Of a DNA stretch of 42,996 bases, positions 1 through 10,184 are shown one piece after another; positions within the stretch are counted from its first letter, which is position 1, and each line of letters opens with the position of its first letter. Origin of the DNA: Hydrogenophaga sp. (lineage in GTDB: Bacteria; Pseudomonadota; Gammaproteobacteria; Burkholderiales; Burkholderiaceae_C). A program made the position numbers and the translations under genes. The stretch lies in NCBI RefSeq assembly GCF_018780075.1, contig NZ_JADMKB010000072.1, positions 1 to 42,996 on the forward strand, in the 5' to 3' direction. The notes under the pieces are model-generated. The model was not told the DNA's origin. It saw only the letters and a list, made by a program, of their open reading frames with translations, and did no database searches.

Positions 1-101
1 GTCAGCGTGTGTCATCGGCACGCCTGCGCGGGAGGGCGTCCTACAACCCTTAACTAAACAGTCTCTGGAACAACCCAGATCATTCGGCCCGCTCCCTCGC
101 C

Positions 102-1511
102 CTACCCGCCCCCCGAAGGCCCCTGATCCTTCAACTCGGCGAACTTGGCCGCCATCGTCGGGTTGCCGCGGGTCAATTTTTTGATCGTCACGTCCTGCGC
201 CTTGTCGTTGGCCAGGCGCAGGTTGCGGTCGGCGCCGAGCAGGGCTTCCTTGGTCTTTTGCAGGTGGTCGATCGACTTGTCGATCTCTTCGATCGCGGTC
301 TGGAAGCGCCGGGAGGCCAGGTCGTAGTTCTTCGCGAACGCGCTCTTGAAGCCTTCGAGCTCGCCCTCGAAGTTCGTGATGTCGATGTTCTGCGCCTTGA
401 ACAGCGCCAGCTCCGACTTGTATTTGAGCGAGTTCATGGCCGCGTTGCGCAGCAGCGTGATGATGGGCAGGAAGAACTGCGGGCGCACCACGTACATCTT
501 CGGGTAGCGGTGGAACACGTCGACGATGCCGGTGTTGTAGAGCTCGCTGTCGGGTTCGAGCAGGGAGACCAGCACGGCGTATTCGCAGCCTTTCTCGTTG
601 CGGTCCTTGTCGAGTTCTTTCAGAAAGTCTTCGTTCCGGTTCTTGGTCGCGGTGCGGTCGCCCTCGTTCTTCATCTCGAACATGATCGAGACGATCTCGG
701 TTCCGGCTTCGTCGCTGTCGCGAAAGATGTAGTCGCCCTTGCTGCCGCTGCGCGCGTCGTTGTCTTTTTCGAAGTAGGCGCGCGGGAACGCGGTCGCCCG
801 GATGCGGTTGAACTCGGTCTCGCAGTGCTGTTCGAGGGTCTCGCCGATCATCTTGGTCGACAGGCGTGCCTTCATGTCGCGCAGCCGCTCGATGGCGTCG
901 TCGCGGTCCTTGATCTGGGTCTCGTACTTGTCCTTGAGCGCCTGCTGGGCCAGCTGCTTTTCCAGCGCCGCGCGCTCCAGCCCGCTTTTGAGTTCGTCGC
1001 GCTCTTTCTCGACCGCGCTGAGGGCTTCGGTGATCGCGAGCCGCTGCGCGACGGCGGTGGCGTCGACCTGGGCCTTCAGCGCCTGGATCTCGGCGTCTTT
1101 GCTGGCGGCGGTTTTTTGCAGTTCGTTCACGAGCCTGGCGGCGGCCAGATCGGCGGTGGCCTGCTGGTCGCGCCGGCTTTGCTCCAGCTCGTTGGCGAGC
1201 GCGTCGCGCTGTTTTTCCACGGCGCTCAGGGCTTCGGCCACGGCGAGTTTGCGCGCGACCTCGCCGGCATCGAGCTGGGCCTTCAGCGCCTGGATTTGTG
1301 TGTCCTTGGCCGCGGCGGCCGTCTGCAACGCGCTGGTGACCTTGGTGGTGGCGAGCTCGACGGCGTTGCGCTTGTCCCGCTCGGCCAGTTCCAACCGCTC
1401 GTGCAGTTGCTGCTCGAAGTCGCTGTCGCGCACCTGTTTGAGGATGTCGGCGTAGCCGGCTTCGTCGATCTTGAATGCTTTGCCGCAGTGGGGGCAGATG
1501 ATGTCGTGCAT
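102..1511 (-). CDS. DUF2130 family protein with coiled coil and PD-(D/E)XK-like core
   Basis: A 469-aa protein of the DUF2130 family, whose biological role is not established. It opens with a CxxC pair (C6, C9) in a small zinc-ribbon-like start. A long Ala/Glu/Lys-rich coiled coil (about residues 30-215) follows, then the conserved C-terminal domain. In that domain D260, E279 and K281 lie in a D-x18-E-x-K pattern like a PD-(D/E)XK nuclease core, so nuclease activity is possible but inferred. The coiled coil holds a clear internal duplication: residues 75-111 and 144-180 are near copies. The ATG at 1511 directly precedes the CPHC motif. It is convergent with nothing in view; the 101 bases before its 3' end show no gene. 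Confidence 0.85.
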   Translation of the reverse strand: MHDIICPHCGKAFKIDEAGYADILKQVRDSDFEQQLHERLELAERDKRNAVELATTKVTSALQTAAAAKDTQIQALKAQLDAGEVARKLAVAEALSAVEKQRDALANELEQSRRDQQATADLAAARLVNELQKTAASKDAEIQALKAQVDATAVAQRLAITEALSAVEKERDELKSGLERAALEKQLAQQALKDKYETQIKDRDDAIERLRDMKARLSTKMIGETLEQHCETEFNRIRATAFPRAYFEKDNDARSGSKGDYIFRDSDEAGTEIVSIMFEMKNEGDRTATKNRNEDFLKELDKDRNEKGCEYAVLVSLLEPDSELYNTGIVDVFHRYPKMYVVRPQFFLPIITLLRNAAMNSLKYKSELALFKAQNIDITNFEGELEGFKSAFAKNYDLASRRFQTAIEEIDKSIDHLQKTKEALLGADRNLRLANDKAQDVTIKKLTRGNPTMAAKFAELKDQGPSGGG

Positions 1512-1552
1512 GGTGGAACCAATATACCCATGTCCGAGCGCTGCGGTTCCGG

Positions 1553-4500
1553 TCAGGGCGGCGCGGGCGGGCAGGCGTTGCCGGTGGACGTGTCCAGAAA
1601 CGGCATCAGGATCGGCGCCATCGAGGTCAGTATCTGCACCGGCAGGCCGGAGGTGAAGTGGTAGCGCGCGGCGTCCGGCCCGACGACATAGGCGGTGAGG
1701 CTGCCGAAGTAGCGCGGCCCCAGGTGGAACACGAAGGTGGCGGTGCGGTTGAGCGCGAGCGTGGCGCGCCCGCGCACCACCACGCGGTTGTCGCCGGTGC
1801 CGGTCTTGCCGCCCGGTGACAGGTCGTCACCGCCCTCGGTGCGAAAGCTGCCGGACAGGCGGCGTGCGGTGCCCCGCTCCACCACCTCGGACAGGGCCTT
1901 GCGCAACGCCCGCGCGACCGCCGGTTCCATGACGCGCTCCCCCTGGACCGGCGTGGGGCCCAGCGCGGTGGCCCAGGGCGTGCCGTCGGCCAGGTGCACG
2001 CCGTTGATGAGGCGGCTGGGCAGGCGCACCCCGTCGTTGACGATGATGCCCATGAGCTCGGCCAGCGCCGCGGGGCGGTCGCCCGAGCTGCCCAGGGCCG
2101 TTGCCAGCGAGGGCACAAGGTGGCCGAAGGGATAGCCCAGCCGGGCCCAGCGGCTGTGGATGTCGAGAAAGGCCTCGACTTCGAGCAGGGTGGCGATGCG
2201 GTTGTCCTGCGCGCTCTTGACGCGGGTGCGGAACAGCCAGCCGTAGACGGCCTGCCGCTCTTCGGCGCTGTCCTTCAGCGCCTGGCTCAGGCTGGCCTCG
2301 GGGTGCTGCAGGCGGTAGGCCACCAGCCAGAGTTCGAGCGGGTGCACCCCGGCCACATAGCCCCGGTCGGGCAGGTCAAGCGTGCCGGGCGCGAAACGGC
2401 TGTGCAGCCGCGCCACGCGCGTCGCGTCGGGTGCCTTCTCGCCCAGGCGCTCGCGCAGGAAAGCCCCCAGCGCGTCGGCGCTGGCGTCGGGTTCGAGGTA
2501 GCGGAACACGGCGGCCAGCCGCTCGGGCGTGGGGCGCAGCCCGTCGAGCAGCAGGGCGCGCAGCTCTGCGGGCTTGCGCTGGTCGGTCTTGCGCCAGAAG
2601 CGGCGCAGGAAGGTCTGACCCTCGCGATCGGCGAACCGGGCGAGGTAGGCGCCACGGCGGGGGTCGTCGTCGTTATCGAGCAGGCGTGCGGTGCTGCCGG
2701 GCACCTGGTACATGGTGTGGCGCACGACCTCGCGCAACACGCGCACGAAGGGCAGGTTGATCGAGGCCTGCATGGCCTCGCGCACCGTCGGCGACCGCCG
2801 GTTGTCGTCGGCGTTGAAGTTGTTGAAGGTGTGCAGGCCACCGCCGGTGAAAAATTGCTCGCCCGGATCGGCCGAGAAGCGGCGCTCCAGGGACGCTTCG
2901 AGCATGGCATCCAGGCTGCGGTCGGGGCTGGTGGTCAGGTGCTGCACGGCCCAACGGGTGAGCGTGTCCTGCCGGTCGACGGCGGTGCTGCGCAGGGCCT
3001 TGGGTTCCAGCGAGGCCAGGCGCGCGTGCAGCCCGGCGACCAGCTCCAGGTAGGTGGCCAGCACGCGCAGCTTGGCGGTGGAGCCGAGTTCGAGCTTGCT
3101 GCCTTCGTTGATGTCCAGCGGCTGGTTGGTGGTGTCGGTCTGCACGCGCACCAGGTTGCCCTCAGCGGTCCGCTCCAGCAGGGTGAAGCTGTAGCGCACC
3201 GCGCCCAGCGAGGCGGGTTGCAGCAGGCGCTCGCCCATGAGCCCCTGCGAGCGGGCGAACGCCGGGTCGCCGAGGCGGCCGAGGTAGCCGCCGACGGCGT
3301 CCTGCAGGCCGCCATGCAGGGTGGTGTCGAGGCGGGCGTCGAGCCGATCGAGGGTGTAGAGCGAGGTGCCGAGCCACCCCGCCAGGCGGCCGCGCGCGGC
3401 GGCGCTGCCTTTGCCCGGGCTGGCGGGCACCCGCGGTGGCTGGCGGACCATGTCGCGGAACACCAGCCGCTGCTGCAGCGCCGCGTCGCGCCAGCCGGGA
3501 TCGACGATGCCCTCGGCGGCGAGCAGGCGCAGGTAGGCGTCGGTGGTCTGGTCGAGGTCTTCGCGGCCCTGCGCGAGGTACCACGACGGCCGCCGGTGAG
3601 CCACCATCAGGGCCACGACCTGGCGCAGCACCTGGGCCCGCTCGGCGGGGTCGCCGGCCAGGTCTTCACCGGGCATCAGCAGCGAGCGGGCGCGCTGAAA
3701 GTCGGTCCCGAACCAGACCCACAGACCATCCCCCAGCCCGTGCACCTCGCCATGCCGGGGCGCGGCCGACAGCGGCACGGTGTTCAGGTAGTCCAGCAGG
3801 ATCTGGCGACGCACCGGCAGCGTGTCGGCCCCTTGCCGGTAGGCGCGCACGGAGGCCGACGCCATCTGGCGCAGCTTCTCGCGGGCGCTGTGCGTGATGC
3901 CGTCGGGCGAGTGGCGGTATTTTTCGATCTGCGTGGCCAGGGTGCTGCCGCCGGGCGTGTCGAGCTCGGGGTCGATGCGGCTGCCGAGTTGCCCGATCAC
4001 GGCACGGGTGAAGCGCACCCAGTCCACCGCGGGGTTCATCTGCGGCCGGTCGGCGTCCAGCAGCTCGCGGTTTTCGATGAACAGCAGGGCCTGCGTGACC
4101 AGCGGCGGCACCTGATCGAAGCGCTCGAAGGCCCGGTACGGGTAGTGGAAGGCGTAAACCGGCTCCCGGCGGCAGTCAAACACGGCCAGCCCGGCCTGGC
4201 CTTTTTCGGCGTAGGGGGCGTACAGCCCGCGCTCCAGGTGGGCCTGCAGGGCCGGGCTCTGGCGCACCTGCTCGGTGATGGCAAAACCGCGCGTCTCCAG
4301 GCGGTCCACGAAGCCCGGGATGCCGGTGTAGCCCAGGCGCTGGTCGAACGGGCCGTGCGCCGGAAAGCGCACGCGGTCACTGGCCCCTGGCTCGGTCTGG
4401 TAGGCCAGATCGGCGGCATAGCGGGTCAGCATCCGGGCCTGCAGACGGGAGGTCTGGGCCTCGTGCCCCAGCAGCCAGGCACCCCCGGCCAAGAGCAGGG

Positions 4501-4618
4501 CAAGCACCGCCAGACCGACCGCCATCCGGCGACGGCCCAGACGCCATCCACGCCCCGGCTCGGGGTTGGAAGGGCTGGAGACCGGCGGACCGCTCTCCTT
4601 CATGGTTTCTTCTGGCAT
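1553..4618 (-). CDS. Atypical class A penicillin-binding protein (GT51 + transpeptidase)
   Basis: A membrane-anchored bifunctional peptidoglycan synthase of about 1020 aa, longer than the usual 750-850. Numbering from the upstream GTG at 4639: one membrane segment lies near residues 40-57. A GT51-like region (about 175-330) includes GGSTLATQ (230-237) and YLN (284-286). The transpeptidase domain has S520-T-A-K523, S626-I-N628 and K945-T-G, so the acylation residues are present. The usual GT51 EDxxFxxHxG motif is altered to [12 protein letters not shown], keeping one Glu but losing the His, so glycosyltransferase activity is uncertain. I place the start at ATG 4618 because GGAG lies 6 nt upstream; GTG 4639 and ATG 4630 are alternatives. 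It is divergent from the canonical PBP1a gene, sharing a short upstream region. Confidence 0.85.
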   Translation of the reverse strand: MPEETMKESGPPVSSPSNPEPGRGWRLGRRRMAVGLAVLALLLAGGAWLLGHEAQTSRLQARMLTRYAADLAYQTEPGASDRVRFPAHGPFDQRLGYTGIPGFVDRLETRGFAITEQVRQSPALQAHLERGLYAPYAEKGQAGLAVFDCRREPVYAFHYPYRAFERFDQVPPLVTQALLFIENRELLDADRPQMNPAVDWVRFTRAVIGQLGSRIDPELDTPGGSTLATQIEKYRHSPDGITHSAREKLRQMASASVRAYRQGADTLPVRRQILLDYLNTVPLSAAPRHGEVHGLGDGLWVWFGTDFQRARSLLMPGEDLAGDPAERAQVLRQVVALMVAHRRPSWYLAQGREDLDQTTDAYLRLLAAEGIVDPGWRDAALQQRLVFRDMVRQPPRVPASPGKGSAAARGRLAGWLGTSLYTLDRLDARLDTTLHGGLQDAVGGYLGRLGDPAFARSQGLMGERLLQPASLGAVRYSFTLLERTAEGNLVRVQTDTTNQPLDINEGSKLELGSTAKLRVLATYLELVAGLHARLASLEPKALRSTAVDRQDTLTRWAVQHLTTSPDRSLDAMLEASLERRFSADPGEQFFTGGGLHTFNNFNADDNRRSPTVREAMQASINLPFVRVLREVVRHTMYQVPGSTARLLDNDDDPRRGAYLARFADREGQTFLRRFWRKTDQRKPAELRALLLDGLRPTPERLAAVFRYLEPDASADALGAFLRERLGEKAPDATRVARLHSRFAPGTLDLPDRGYVAGVHPLELWLVAYRLQHPEASLSQALKDSAEERQAVYGWLFRTRVKSAQDNRIATLLEVEAFLDIHSRWARLGYPFGHLVPSLATALGSSGDRPAALAELMGIIVNDGVRLPSRLINGVHLADGTPWATALGPTPVQGERVMEPAVARALRKALSEVVERGTARRLSGSFRTEGGDDLSPGGKTGTGDNRVVVRGRATLALNRTATFVFHLGPRYFGSLTAYVVGPDAARYHFTSGLPVQILTSMAPILMPFLDTSTGNACPPAPP

Positions 4619-4752
4619 GGAGGGCTCCATGTGCTGCACCGCAGCAATTGTGTGCCATCGGACGCAGTACCAGTGTGACGGCGATCATGATGGCACATTC
4701 GGTTACGCCCGGTTCATCTCCGGCACACCGGCCAACCGGATAATCCGGGTCC

Positions 4753-7035
4753 ATGTCTTTGCCCCTATCGCGCCGCCTGCTCGTCAGCCTGGTGTTCGTT
4801 GCCCCCGCCCCGCTGCTGCTGACTGCACCCGCGGTTCACGCGTCCACGTTCGACCTGCCGCCCATCGACAAGATCGTCCACTACCAGCCCAAGCTGCCGC
4901 TGCAGGTGTTCACGGCCGACAACGTGGAGATCGCGCAGTTCGGCGCCGAACGGCGCGACTATGTGCCGCTGGCGCGCACCCCCAAGCTGTTGCAGGACGC
5001 GGTGCTCGCCGTGGAAGACGCGCGCTTCCGCGAACACTCGGGGGTGGACCCCAAGGGCATGGCGCGCGCCGCGCTGGCCATGCTGACCGGTGGTCGCAAG
5101 CAGGGGGCGAGCACCATCACGCAGCAGCTGGTGCGCACCATGCTGCTCACCCGCGAGCTCTCGGTGGAACGCAAAACCAAGGAGATCCTGCTGGCCTTCA
5201 AGGTCGAAGACGCGCTCAGCAAAGACCGCATCCTGGAGATCTACCTCAACGAAATCTTTCTGGGACAGCGCGCCTACGGCTTTGCCGCCGCGTCGCAGAT
5301 CTACTTCGGCAAGCCGATGAACCAGCTGAGCGTCGCTGAAACCGCCATGCTCGCCGGCCTGCCGCAGAACCCCTACTACGCCAACCCGGTGGCCAACCTC
5401 GAGCGGGCCACGCAGCGCCAGCGCGTGGTGTTGCAACGCATGCACGTGGTCGGCGTGATCAACGACGCCCAGCTGGCCGCCGCGCGCAACGAAAAGATCA
5501 CCCTGCGCACGCCGGGCCAGACCAGTGTGGACGCGGCGCACGTGGCCGAGATGGCGCGCCAGGCCGTGGTGGACCGCTTTGGCACCGAGGCCTACTCCAG
5601 CGGCATCAAGGTCTACACCTCGCTGCGCGCGGCCGAACAGCGCGCCGCCCACGCCGCGGTGCAACGCGGCGTGCTCGCGCAGGACCGGCGCAACCCCTGG
5701 CGCGGCCCTGAGGCGCAGGAAGACCTGCCCAACGGCGACGGGCCCGAGATCGAGCGTGCGGCGGCCGAGATCCTGAAAGACCACCGCGACGACGACACCC
5801 TGCGTTCGGCGGTGGTGCTCTCGGCCAGCGCCAAGGCGGTCGATGCCCAACTGGCCACCGGCGAGCGCGTTCGCGTCACCGGCGAAGGCCTGCGCTGGGC
5901 GCAGGCGGGCCTGGGCCCGAAGGCCAAGGCGGCGCTCAAGGTGCAGCGTGGCGCTGTGCTGCGCCTCGTGAAGACCGACAAGACCTGGGCCATCTCGCAG
6001 TGGCCCGACGCCGAGGCCGCGCTGGTGGCCCTCGATGCGCGCAGCGGTCGCGTGCGCGCGCTGGTGGGTGGTTTTGACTTCACCCGACAGCCCTTCAACC
6101 ACGTCACCCAGAGCTGGCGCCAGCCCGGCTCGGCCTTCAAGCCGCTGCTCTACTCGGCGGCGCTGGAAGAGCGCGTGATGCCCGCCACGCTGGTGGACGA
6201 CTCGCCCTTCACCGCGCCCAACGGCTGGAGCCCGGGCAACGCCAACGGTCAAAGCGGTGGCCCCATCACCGTGCGGCAGGCGCTGGCGCAGTCGAGCAAC
6301 CTGGTGAGTGTGCGCGTGTTGCAGCACACCGGTACCCAGCGCACCCGCGACTGGGTCGCCCGCTTCGGGCTCGACGCCGCCAAGCAGCCCGACAACCTCA
6401 CGATGGCGCTGGGCACGGGGCAGGTCACGCCCATGCAGATGGCCCGCGCCTACGCCACGCTGGCCAACGGCGGCTGGCGCGTGGAACCGCTGCTGGTGGA
6501 ACGCATCACGGACGCCCAGGGCAAGGTGCTTTTTGAAGCACCGCCGCCCGCCCCGCTGACCGAAGACAACCGTGCCGTCCCCGCGCGCAACGCCTACGTG
6601 ATGGGCAGCCTGCTCAACGACGTGACGCGCGTGGGCACGGCCGCGCGCGCGCAGACCCGGCTCAAACGCAGCGACATCTACGGCAAGACCGGCACCACCA
6701 ACGACGTGTTCGACGCCTGGTTCACGGGTTACCACCCCAGCGTGGCGGCCGTGGTCTGGCTCGGCCACGACAAGCCGCGCAGCCTGGGTGACCACGAATC
6801 GGGCGGCCGCCTGGCACTCCCGATCTGGGCCGACTACATGACCACCGCGCTCAAGGGCGTGCCGGTCAGCCCGCAGGGCGAACCACCGCCGGGCCTGGTG
6901 CGGGTGAACGACGACTGGCTCTACAGCGAGTGGGCCAACGGCGGCGCCGTGACCGCCATCGGCGACAGCGGCGCCACCGAATATGCCGGCCCGCCGACGC
7001 TGATCGACGCCATCCGGGATTTCTTCAAACCATGA
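4753..7035 (+). CDS. mrcA: Penicillin-binding protein 1A family
   Basis: A 760-aa class A PBP that polymerises lipid II and cross-links stem peptides on the outer face of the inner membrane. The N-terminus (residues 5-30) is a hydrophobic anchor or signal sequence. The GT51 domain has the canonical E88-D89...H95 motif and GASTITQQLVR. The transpeptidase domain has S460-A-F-K463, S514-S-N516 and K645-T-G-T, so both active sites look intact. Length and motif spacing fit the PBP1a family, although the ODD/OB insert is compact. The gene is divergent from the atypical PBP at 1553-4618. A dispersed GC-rich repeat and then a hairpin terminator follow the stop codon. Confidence 0.93.
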   Translation: MSLPLSRRLLVSLVFVAPAPLLLTAPAVHASTFDLPPIDKIVHYQPKLPLQVFTADNVEIAQFGAERRDYVPLARTPKLLQDAVLAVEDARFREHSGVDPKGMARAALAMLTGGRKQGASTITQQLVRTMLLTRELSVERKTKEILLAFKVEDALSKDRILEIYLNEIFLGQRAYGFAAASQIYFGKPMNQLSVAETAMLAGLPQNPYYANPVANLERATQRQRVVLQRMHVVGVINDAQLAAARNEKITLRTPGQTSVDAAHVAEMARQAVVDRFGTEAYSSGIKVYTSLRAAEQRAAHAAVQRGVLAQDRRNPWRGPEAQEDLPNGDGPEIERAAAEILKDHRDDDTLRSAVVLSASAKAVDAQLATGERVRVTGEGLRWAQAGLGPKAKAALKVQRGAVLRLVKTDKTWAISQWPDAEAALVALDARSGRVRALVGGFDFTRQPFNHVTQSWRQPGSAFKPLLYSAALEERVMPATLVDDSPFTAPNGWSPGNANGQSGGPITVRQALAQSSNLVSVRVLQHTGTQRTRDWVARFGLDAAKQPDNLTMALGTGQVTPMQMARAYATLANGGWRVEPLLVERITDAQGKVLFEAPPPAPLTEDNRAVPARNAYVMGSLLNDVTRVGTAARAQTRLKRSDIYGKTGTTNDVFDAWFTGYHPSVAAVVWLGHDKPRSLGDHESGGRLALPIWADYMTTALKGVPVSPQGEPPPGLVRVNDDWLYSEWANGGAVTAIGDSGATEYAGPPTLIDAIRDFFKP

Positions 7036-7037
7036 AG

Positions 7038-7127
7038 GGAAACACCCCTGCGGCGCTTCGCGCTACCCCCTGAATGGGGCGGCACTGGCCGTCCGGCAAA
7101 GCCGTCCCGGCGATGCCTTGGGCTGGG
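7038..7127 (+). repeat. Dispersed post-stop GC-rich element, copy A
   Basis: Starts 3 nt after the mrcA stop codon. Order of segments: AAACACCCC, a GCGCTTCGCGC hairpin, a CCCCCTGAATGGGG arm, GGCACTGGCCGTCCGG, then GGCAAAGCC. The same segments recur in the same order at 19503-19594, 20662-20745 and (minus) 23929-24009. Confidence 0.8.
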
Positions 7128-7200
7128 CTGCTTCATGCGTCGCGGTACGCGCTCCGGCGCCATGAAAGAACGGCACCGATGGGCTCTTTGAGTGATCCAT

Positions 7201-7233
7201 AAAAAAAAGCCGGCCATCGAGGCCGGCTTTTTT
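7201..7233. terminator. Bidirectional rho-independent terminator
   Basis: A perfect 8-bp stem (7208-7215 with 7221-7228, loop ATCGA) is flanked by eight A on the left and a T run on the right. It can end transcription from mrcA and from the convergent nitronate monooxygenase gene. Confidence 0.9.
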
Positions 7234-7245
7234 CGCGTCGAAAAC

Positions 7246-8223
7246 TCAGCCGCCGCAGATGCGCGCCTTGGCCTCGGCGTATTCGCGCTTGAAGCGGGCC
7301 ACCAGATCGGCCGCCGGCATCACCTCGCGGATCGCGCCGATGCCCTGGCCGCAGCCCCAGATGTCTTTCCAGGCCTTGGCGGCGTTGGCGCCTTCGCCGG
7401 TGGAGAAGTTCATCTTGCTCGGGTCGCTCTGCGGCAGGTTGTCCGGGTCCATGCCGGCGTTCTGGATGCTGCCCTTGAGGTAGTTGCCGTGGATGCCGGT
7501 GTAGAAGTTGCTGTAGACGATGTCGTCCGAGTTGCTCTCGGTGATCATCTGCTTGTAACCGTCCACGGCGCGCGCTTCTTCGGTGGCAATGAAGGCCGAG
7601 CCGATGTAGGCGAAATCGGCGCCCATGGCCTGCGCGGCCAGGATGGCGCCACCCGAGGCGATGGCGCCGGAGAGCGCCACCGGGCCGTCGAACCACTCGC
7701 GGATTTCCTGCACCATGGCAAACGGGCTCTTCACGCTGGCGTGGCCGCCGGCACCGGCCGCCACCGGGATCAGGCCATCGGCGCCCTTTTCGATCGCCTT
7801 GTGCGCGAACACGTTGTTGATCACGTCATGCAGCACCACGCCACCCCAACTCTGCACCCCCTTGTTCACGTCCTCGCGCGCGCCCAGGCTGGTGATGATG
7901 ATCGGCACCTTGTACTTGGCGCACAACTGCATGTCGTGCTCCAGACGGTCGTTGCTCTTGTGCACGATCTGGTTGATGGCGAATGGCGCGGCCTTGTTGT
8001 CCGGGTTCGCCTGGTCGTGCGCAGCCAGCGCCTCGGTGATCTCGGCCAACCATTCGTCGAGCTGCGAAGCCGGGCGCGCGTTGAGCGCGGGCATCGCACC
8101 CACCACGCCGGCCTTGCACTGGGCAATGACGAGCTTGGGGTTGCTGATGATGAACAGCGGCGAGCCGATCACCGGGAACTGGATGTTCTTCAGCACCGGG
8201 GGCAGGTAGCGTTGGCGGGTCAT
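7246..8223 (-). CDS. Nitronate monooxygenase / 2-nitropropane dioxygenase-like flavoprotein
   Basis: A 325-aa soluble FMN-binding TIM-barrel protein of the NMO family, which oxidises alkyl nitronates such as propionate 3-nitronate. Visible hallmarks are the N-terminal PVIGSPLF substrate loop, the AAGAGGHAS segment with the likely catalytic His, and the phosphate-binding SGAIASGG followed by MGADFAYIGSAF. Length is typical. Family members close to enoyl reductases share this fold, so the true substrate is open. The gene sits about 90 bp downstream of the acyl-CoA dehydrogenase gene on the same strand and may be co-transcribed with it. It ends at the bidirectional terminator. Confidence 0.9.
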   Translation of the reverse strand: MTRQRYLPPVLKNIQFPVIGSPLFIISNPKLVIAQCKAGVVGAMPALNARPASQLDEWLAEITEALAAHDQANPDNKAAPFAINQIVHKSNDRLEHDMQLCAKYKVPIIITSLGAREDVNKGVQSWGGVVLHDVINNVFAHKAIEKGADGLIPVAAGAGGHASVKSPFAMVQEIREWFDGPVALSGAIASGGAILAAQAMGADFAYIGSAFIATEEARAVDGYKQMITESNSDDIVYSNFYTGIHGNYLKGSIQNAGMDPDNLPQSDPSKMNFSTGEGANAAKAWKDIWGCGQGIGAIREVMPAADLVARFKREYAEAKARICGG

Positions 8224-8312
8224 GTGGTCTCCGTTGGGAATCTCAAAAGTACGCTGGATTCTGGTTCAGCCCATGCACAAGCCCTGTCACCGCAGCAACA
8301 GGGTCATGCATT

Positions 8313-10103
8313 TCAGAAGGACTCCACCGCCATGGATGTCACACCCTCTGCGCCTTCGCAGATGCTGTCGCGCACGCCCGGGGCGCGGCTCAGGATGTGG
8401 TCGGCGTAGAAGCGTGCGGTGGTGATCTTGGCCTGCATGAAGGCGGCGTCGGTGCCGGCGGCCAGCAGGTCTTCGGCCACCAGCAGCGCGCGCGCCAGCT
8501 GCCAGCCCGCCACCACATTGCCCGCGAGCATGAGGTAGGGCACGCTGCCGGCGAAGGCGGCGTTGGGGTTGCTGCGGGTGTTGGCGGCGATGAATTCCAC
8601 CACGTCCACAAACGCCTGGCGAGCGGCCGTGAGGCGCTTGGCCACGGCGAGCGCGTTGGCGCTGCCGCGTTGCACCAGCTCGGCTTCGGTCTTCTCCATC
8701 TGTGCCGCGATGGCCTTGGCGTTGACGCCGCCGTCGCGCGACGTCTTGCGGCCCACGAGGTCGTTGGCCTGGATCGCGGTGGTGCCTTCGTAGATGGTCA
8801 GGATCTTGGCGTCGCGGTAATACTGCGCGGCGCCGGTTTCTTCGATGAAGCCCATGCCGCCGTGCACCTGCACACCCAGCGAGGTGACCTCCAGGCTCAT
8901 CTCGGTGCTGTAGCCCTTGACCAGCGGCACCAGGAATTCGTAGAACGCCGCGTTGTCCTTGCGGGCATCGGCATCCGGGTGGTGGTGGGCCGCGTCGTAA
9001 GCGACCGCAGCCACGGCGGCCATGGCACGGCAACCCTCGGTGCTGGCGCGCATGGTCATGAGCATGCGCTTCACATCAGGGTGGTGGATGATGGGCGCTG
9101 CAGCGCTCAGCGAGCCGTCGACCGGGCGGCTCTGCACGCGGTCCTTCGCGTAGCCCACGGCCTTCTGGTAGGCGCGCTCGGCGATCGCGATGCCCTGCAC
9201 GCCCACGGCGTAGCGCGCGGCGTTCATCATGATGAACATGTATTCGAGACCGCGGTTCTCTTCGCCCACCAGGTAACCCACGGCACCCCCGTGGTCGCCG
9301 TACTGCAGCACGGCGGTGGGCGAGGCCTTGATGCCCATCTTGTGTTCGATGCTCACGCAATGCACGTCGTTGCGTGCACCGAGCGAGCCGTCCTGGTTCA
9401 CCATGAACTTGGGCACGACAAACAGGCTGATGCCCTTCACGCCTTCGGGCGCGCCGGTCACGCGGGCCAGCACGAGGTGCACGATGTTCTCGGCCATGTC
9501 GTGTTCACCGTAGGTGATGAAAATCTTGGTGCCGAACACCTTGTAGCTGCCGTCGGGCTGTGGCTCGGCGCGGCTGCGCACCGCGGCAAGATCGCTGCCG
9601 GCCTGCGGCTCGGTCAGGTTCATGGTGCCGGTCCAGGCGCCGCTCACCAGTTTTTCCAGGTAGACGGCTTTGAGCTCGTCGCTGCCAGCCGTGATCAGTG
9701 CTTCGATGGCGCCGTCCGTCAGCAGCGGGCACAGCGCGAAACTCATGTTGGCGCTGTTGAGGATTTCGCCGCAGGCCGCGCCGATGGTCTTGGGCAGGCC
9801 TTGGCCACCGAAGTCCACCGGGTGCTGCAGGCCCTGCCAGCCACCTTCGGCGTACTGCTTGAACGCCTCCTTGAAACCGGGCGTCGTGGTGACCTTGCCA
9901 TCGTGGAAGGAAGACGGGTACTTGTCGCCTTCCCAGTTCAACGGCGCGATCAAGCCTTCGTTGAGCTTGGCGCACTCCTCCAGCACGGCCTGCGCGGTGT
10001 CCAGGCCAGCGTCTTCAAAGCCGGGCAACTGGGCCACCTGATCGAGGCCGGCCAGGTGCTGCATGTTGAACAACATGTCCTTGAGGGGTGCGACGTAACT
10101 CAT
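8313..10103 (-). CDS. Acyl-CoA dehydrogenase, long C-terminal-domain (DmdC-like) type
   Basis: A 596-aa FAD flavoprotein of the enlarged acyl-CoA dehydrogenase class that includes 3-methylmercaptopropionyl-CoA dehydrogenase. It introduces the alpha-beta double bond in acyl-CoA and passes electrons to ETF. Seen in order: an N-terminal helical extension, the middle domain with MNLTEPQAGSDL and FITYGEHD, and the C-terminal helical domain with QVHGGMGFIEETGAAQYYRDAKI, which carries the catalytic Glu region. The IYEGTTAIQANDL segment follows, then an extra C-terminal domain. It lies directly downstream of etfBA, which encode its probable electron acceptor. Substrate cannot be told from sequence; medium or long straight-chain acyl-CoAs are as likely as DMSP products. 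GGAG precedes the start at 10103. Confidence 0.92.
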   Translation of the reverse strand: MSYVAPLKDMLFNMQHLAGLDQVAQLPGFEDAGLDTAQAVLEECAKLNEGLIAPLNWEGDKYPSSFHDGKVTTTPGFKEAFKQYAEGGWQGLQHPVDFGGQGLPKTIGAACGEILNSANMSFALCPLLTDGAIEALITAGSDELKAVYLEKLVSGAWTGTMNLTEPQAGSDLAAVRSRAEPQPDGSYKVFGTKIFITYGEHDMAENIVHLVLARVTGAPEGVKGISLFVVPKFMVNQDGSLGARNDVHCVSIEHKMGIKASPTAVLQYGDHGGAVGYLVGEENRGLEYMFIMMNAARYAVGVQGIAIAERAYQKAVGYAKDRVQSRPVDGSLSAAAPIIHHPDVKRMLMTMRASTEGCRAMAAVAAVAYDAAHHHPDADARKDNAAFYEFLVPLVKGYSTEMSLEVTSLGVQVHGGMGFIEETGAAQYYRDAKILTIYEGTTAIQANDLVGRKTSRDGGVNAKAIAAQMEKTEAELVQRGSANALAVAKRLTAARQAFVDVVEFIAANTRSNPNAAFAGSVPYLMLAGNVVAGWQLARALLVAEDLLAAGTDAAFMQAKITTARFYADHILSRAPGVRDSICEGAEGVTSMAVESF

Positions 10104-10143
10104 TCGAATGTCTCCAGAGGTTCTTCGGGAAGTACAGATGCAA

Positions 10144-10169
10144 CAAGGGCATCGCGAACGATGCCCTTG
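10144..10169 (-). terminator. Hairpin between etfA and acyl-CoA dehydrogenase
   Basis: A perfect 11-bp stem (10144-10154 with 10159-10169, loop CGAA), placed after the etfA stop. It lacks a strong T run, so it is more likely a partial terminator or mRNA-stabilising structure that still lets the dehydrogenase gene be transcribed. Confidence 0.6.
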
Positions 10170-10184
10170 CCGGTGGTGCGGTGC

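Noticed and set aside
258..4678. Very long open frames opposite the DUF2130 and PBP genes, and similar antisense frames across 1-29000
   Set aside because: They are mirror effects of high-GC codon use; products are Val/Gln/His/Gly-rich with no domains, and the opposite strand encodes recognised proteins.
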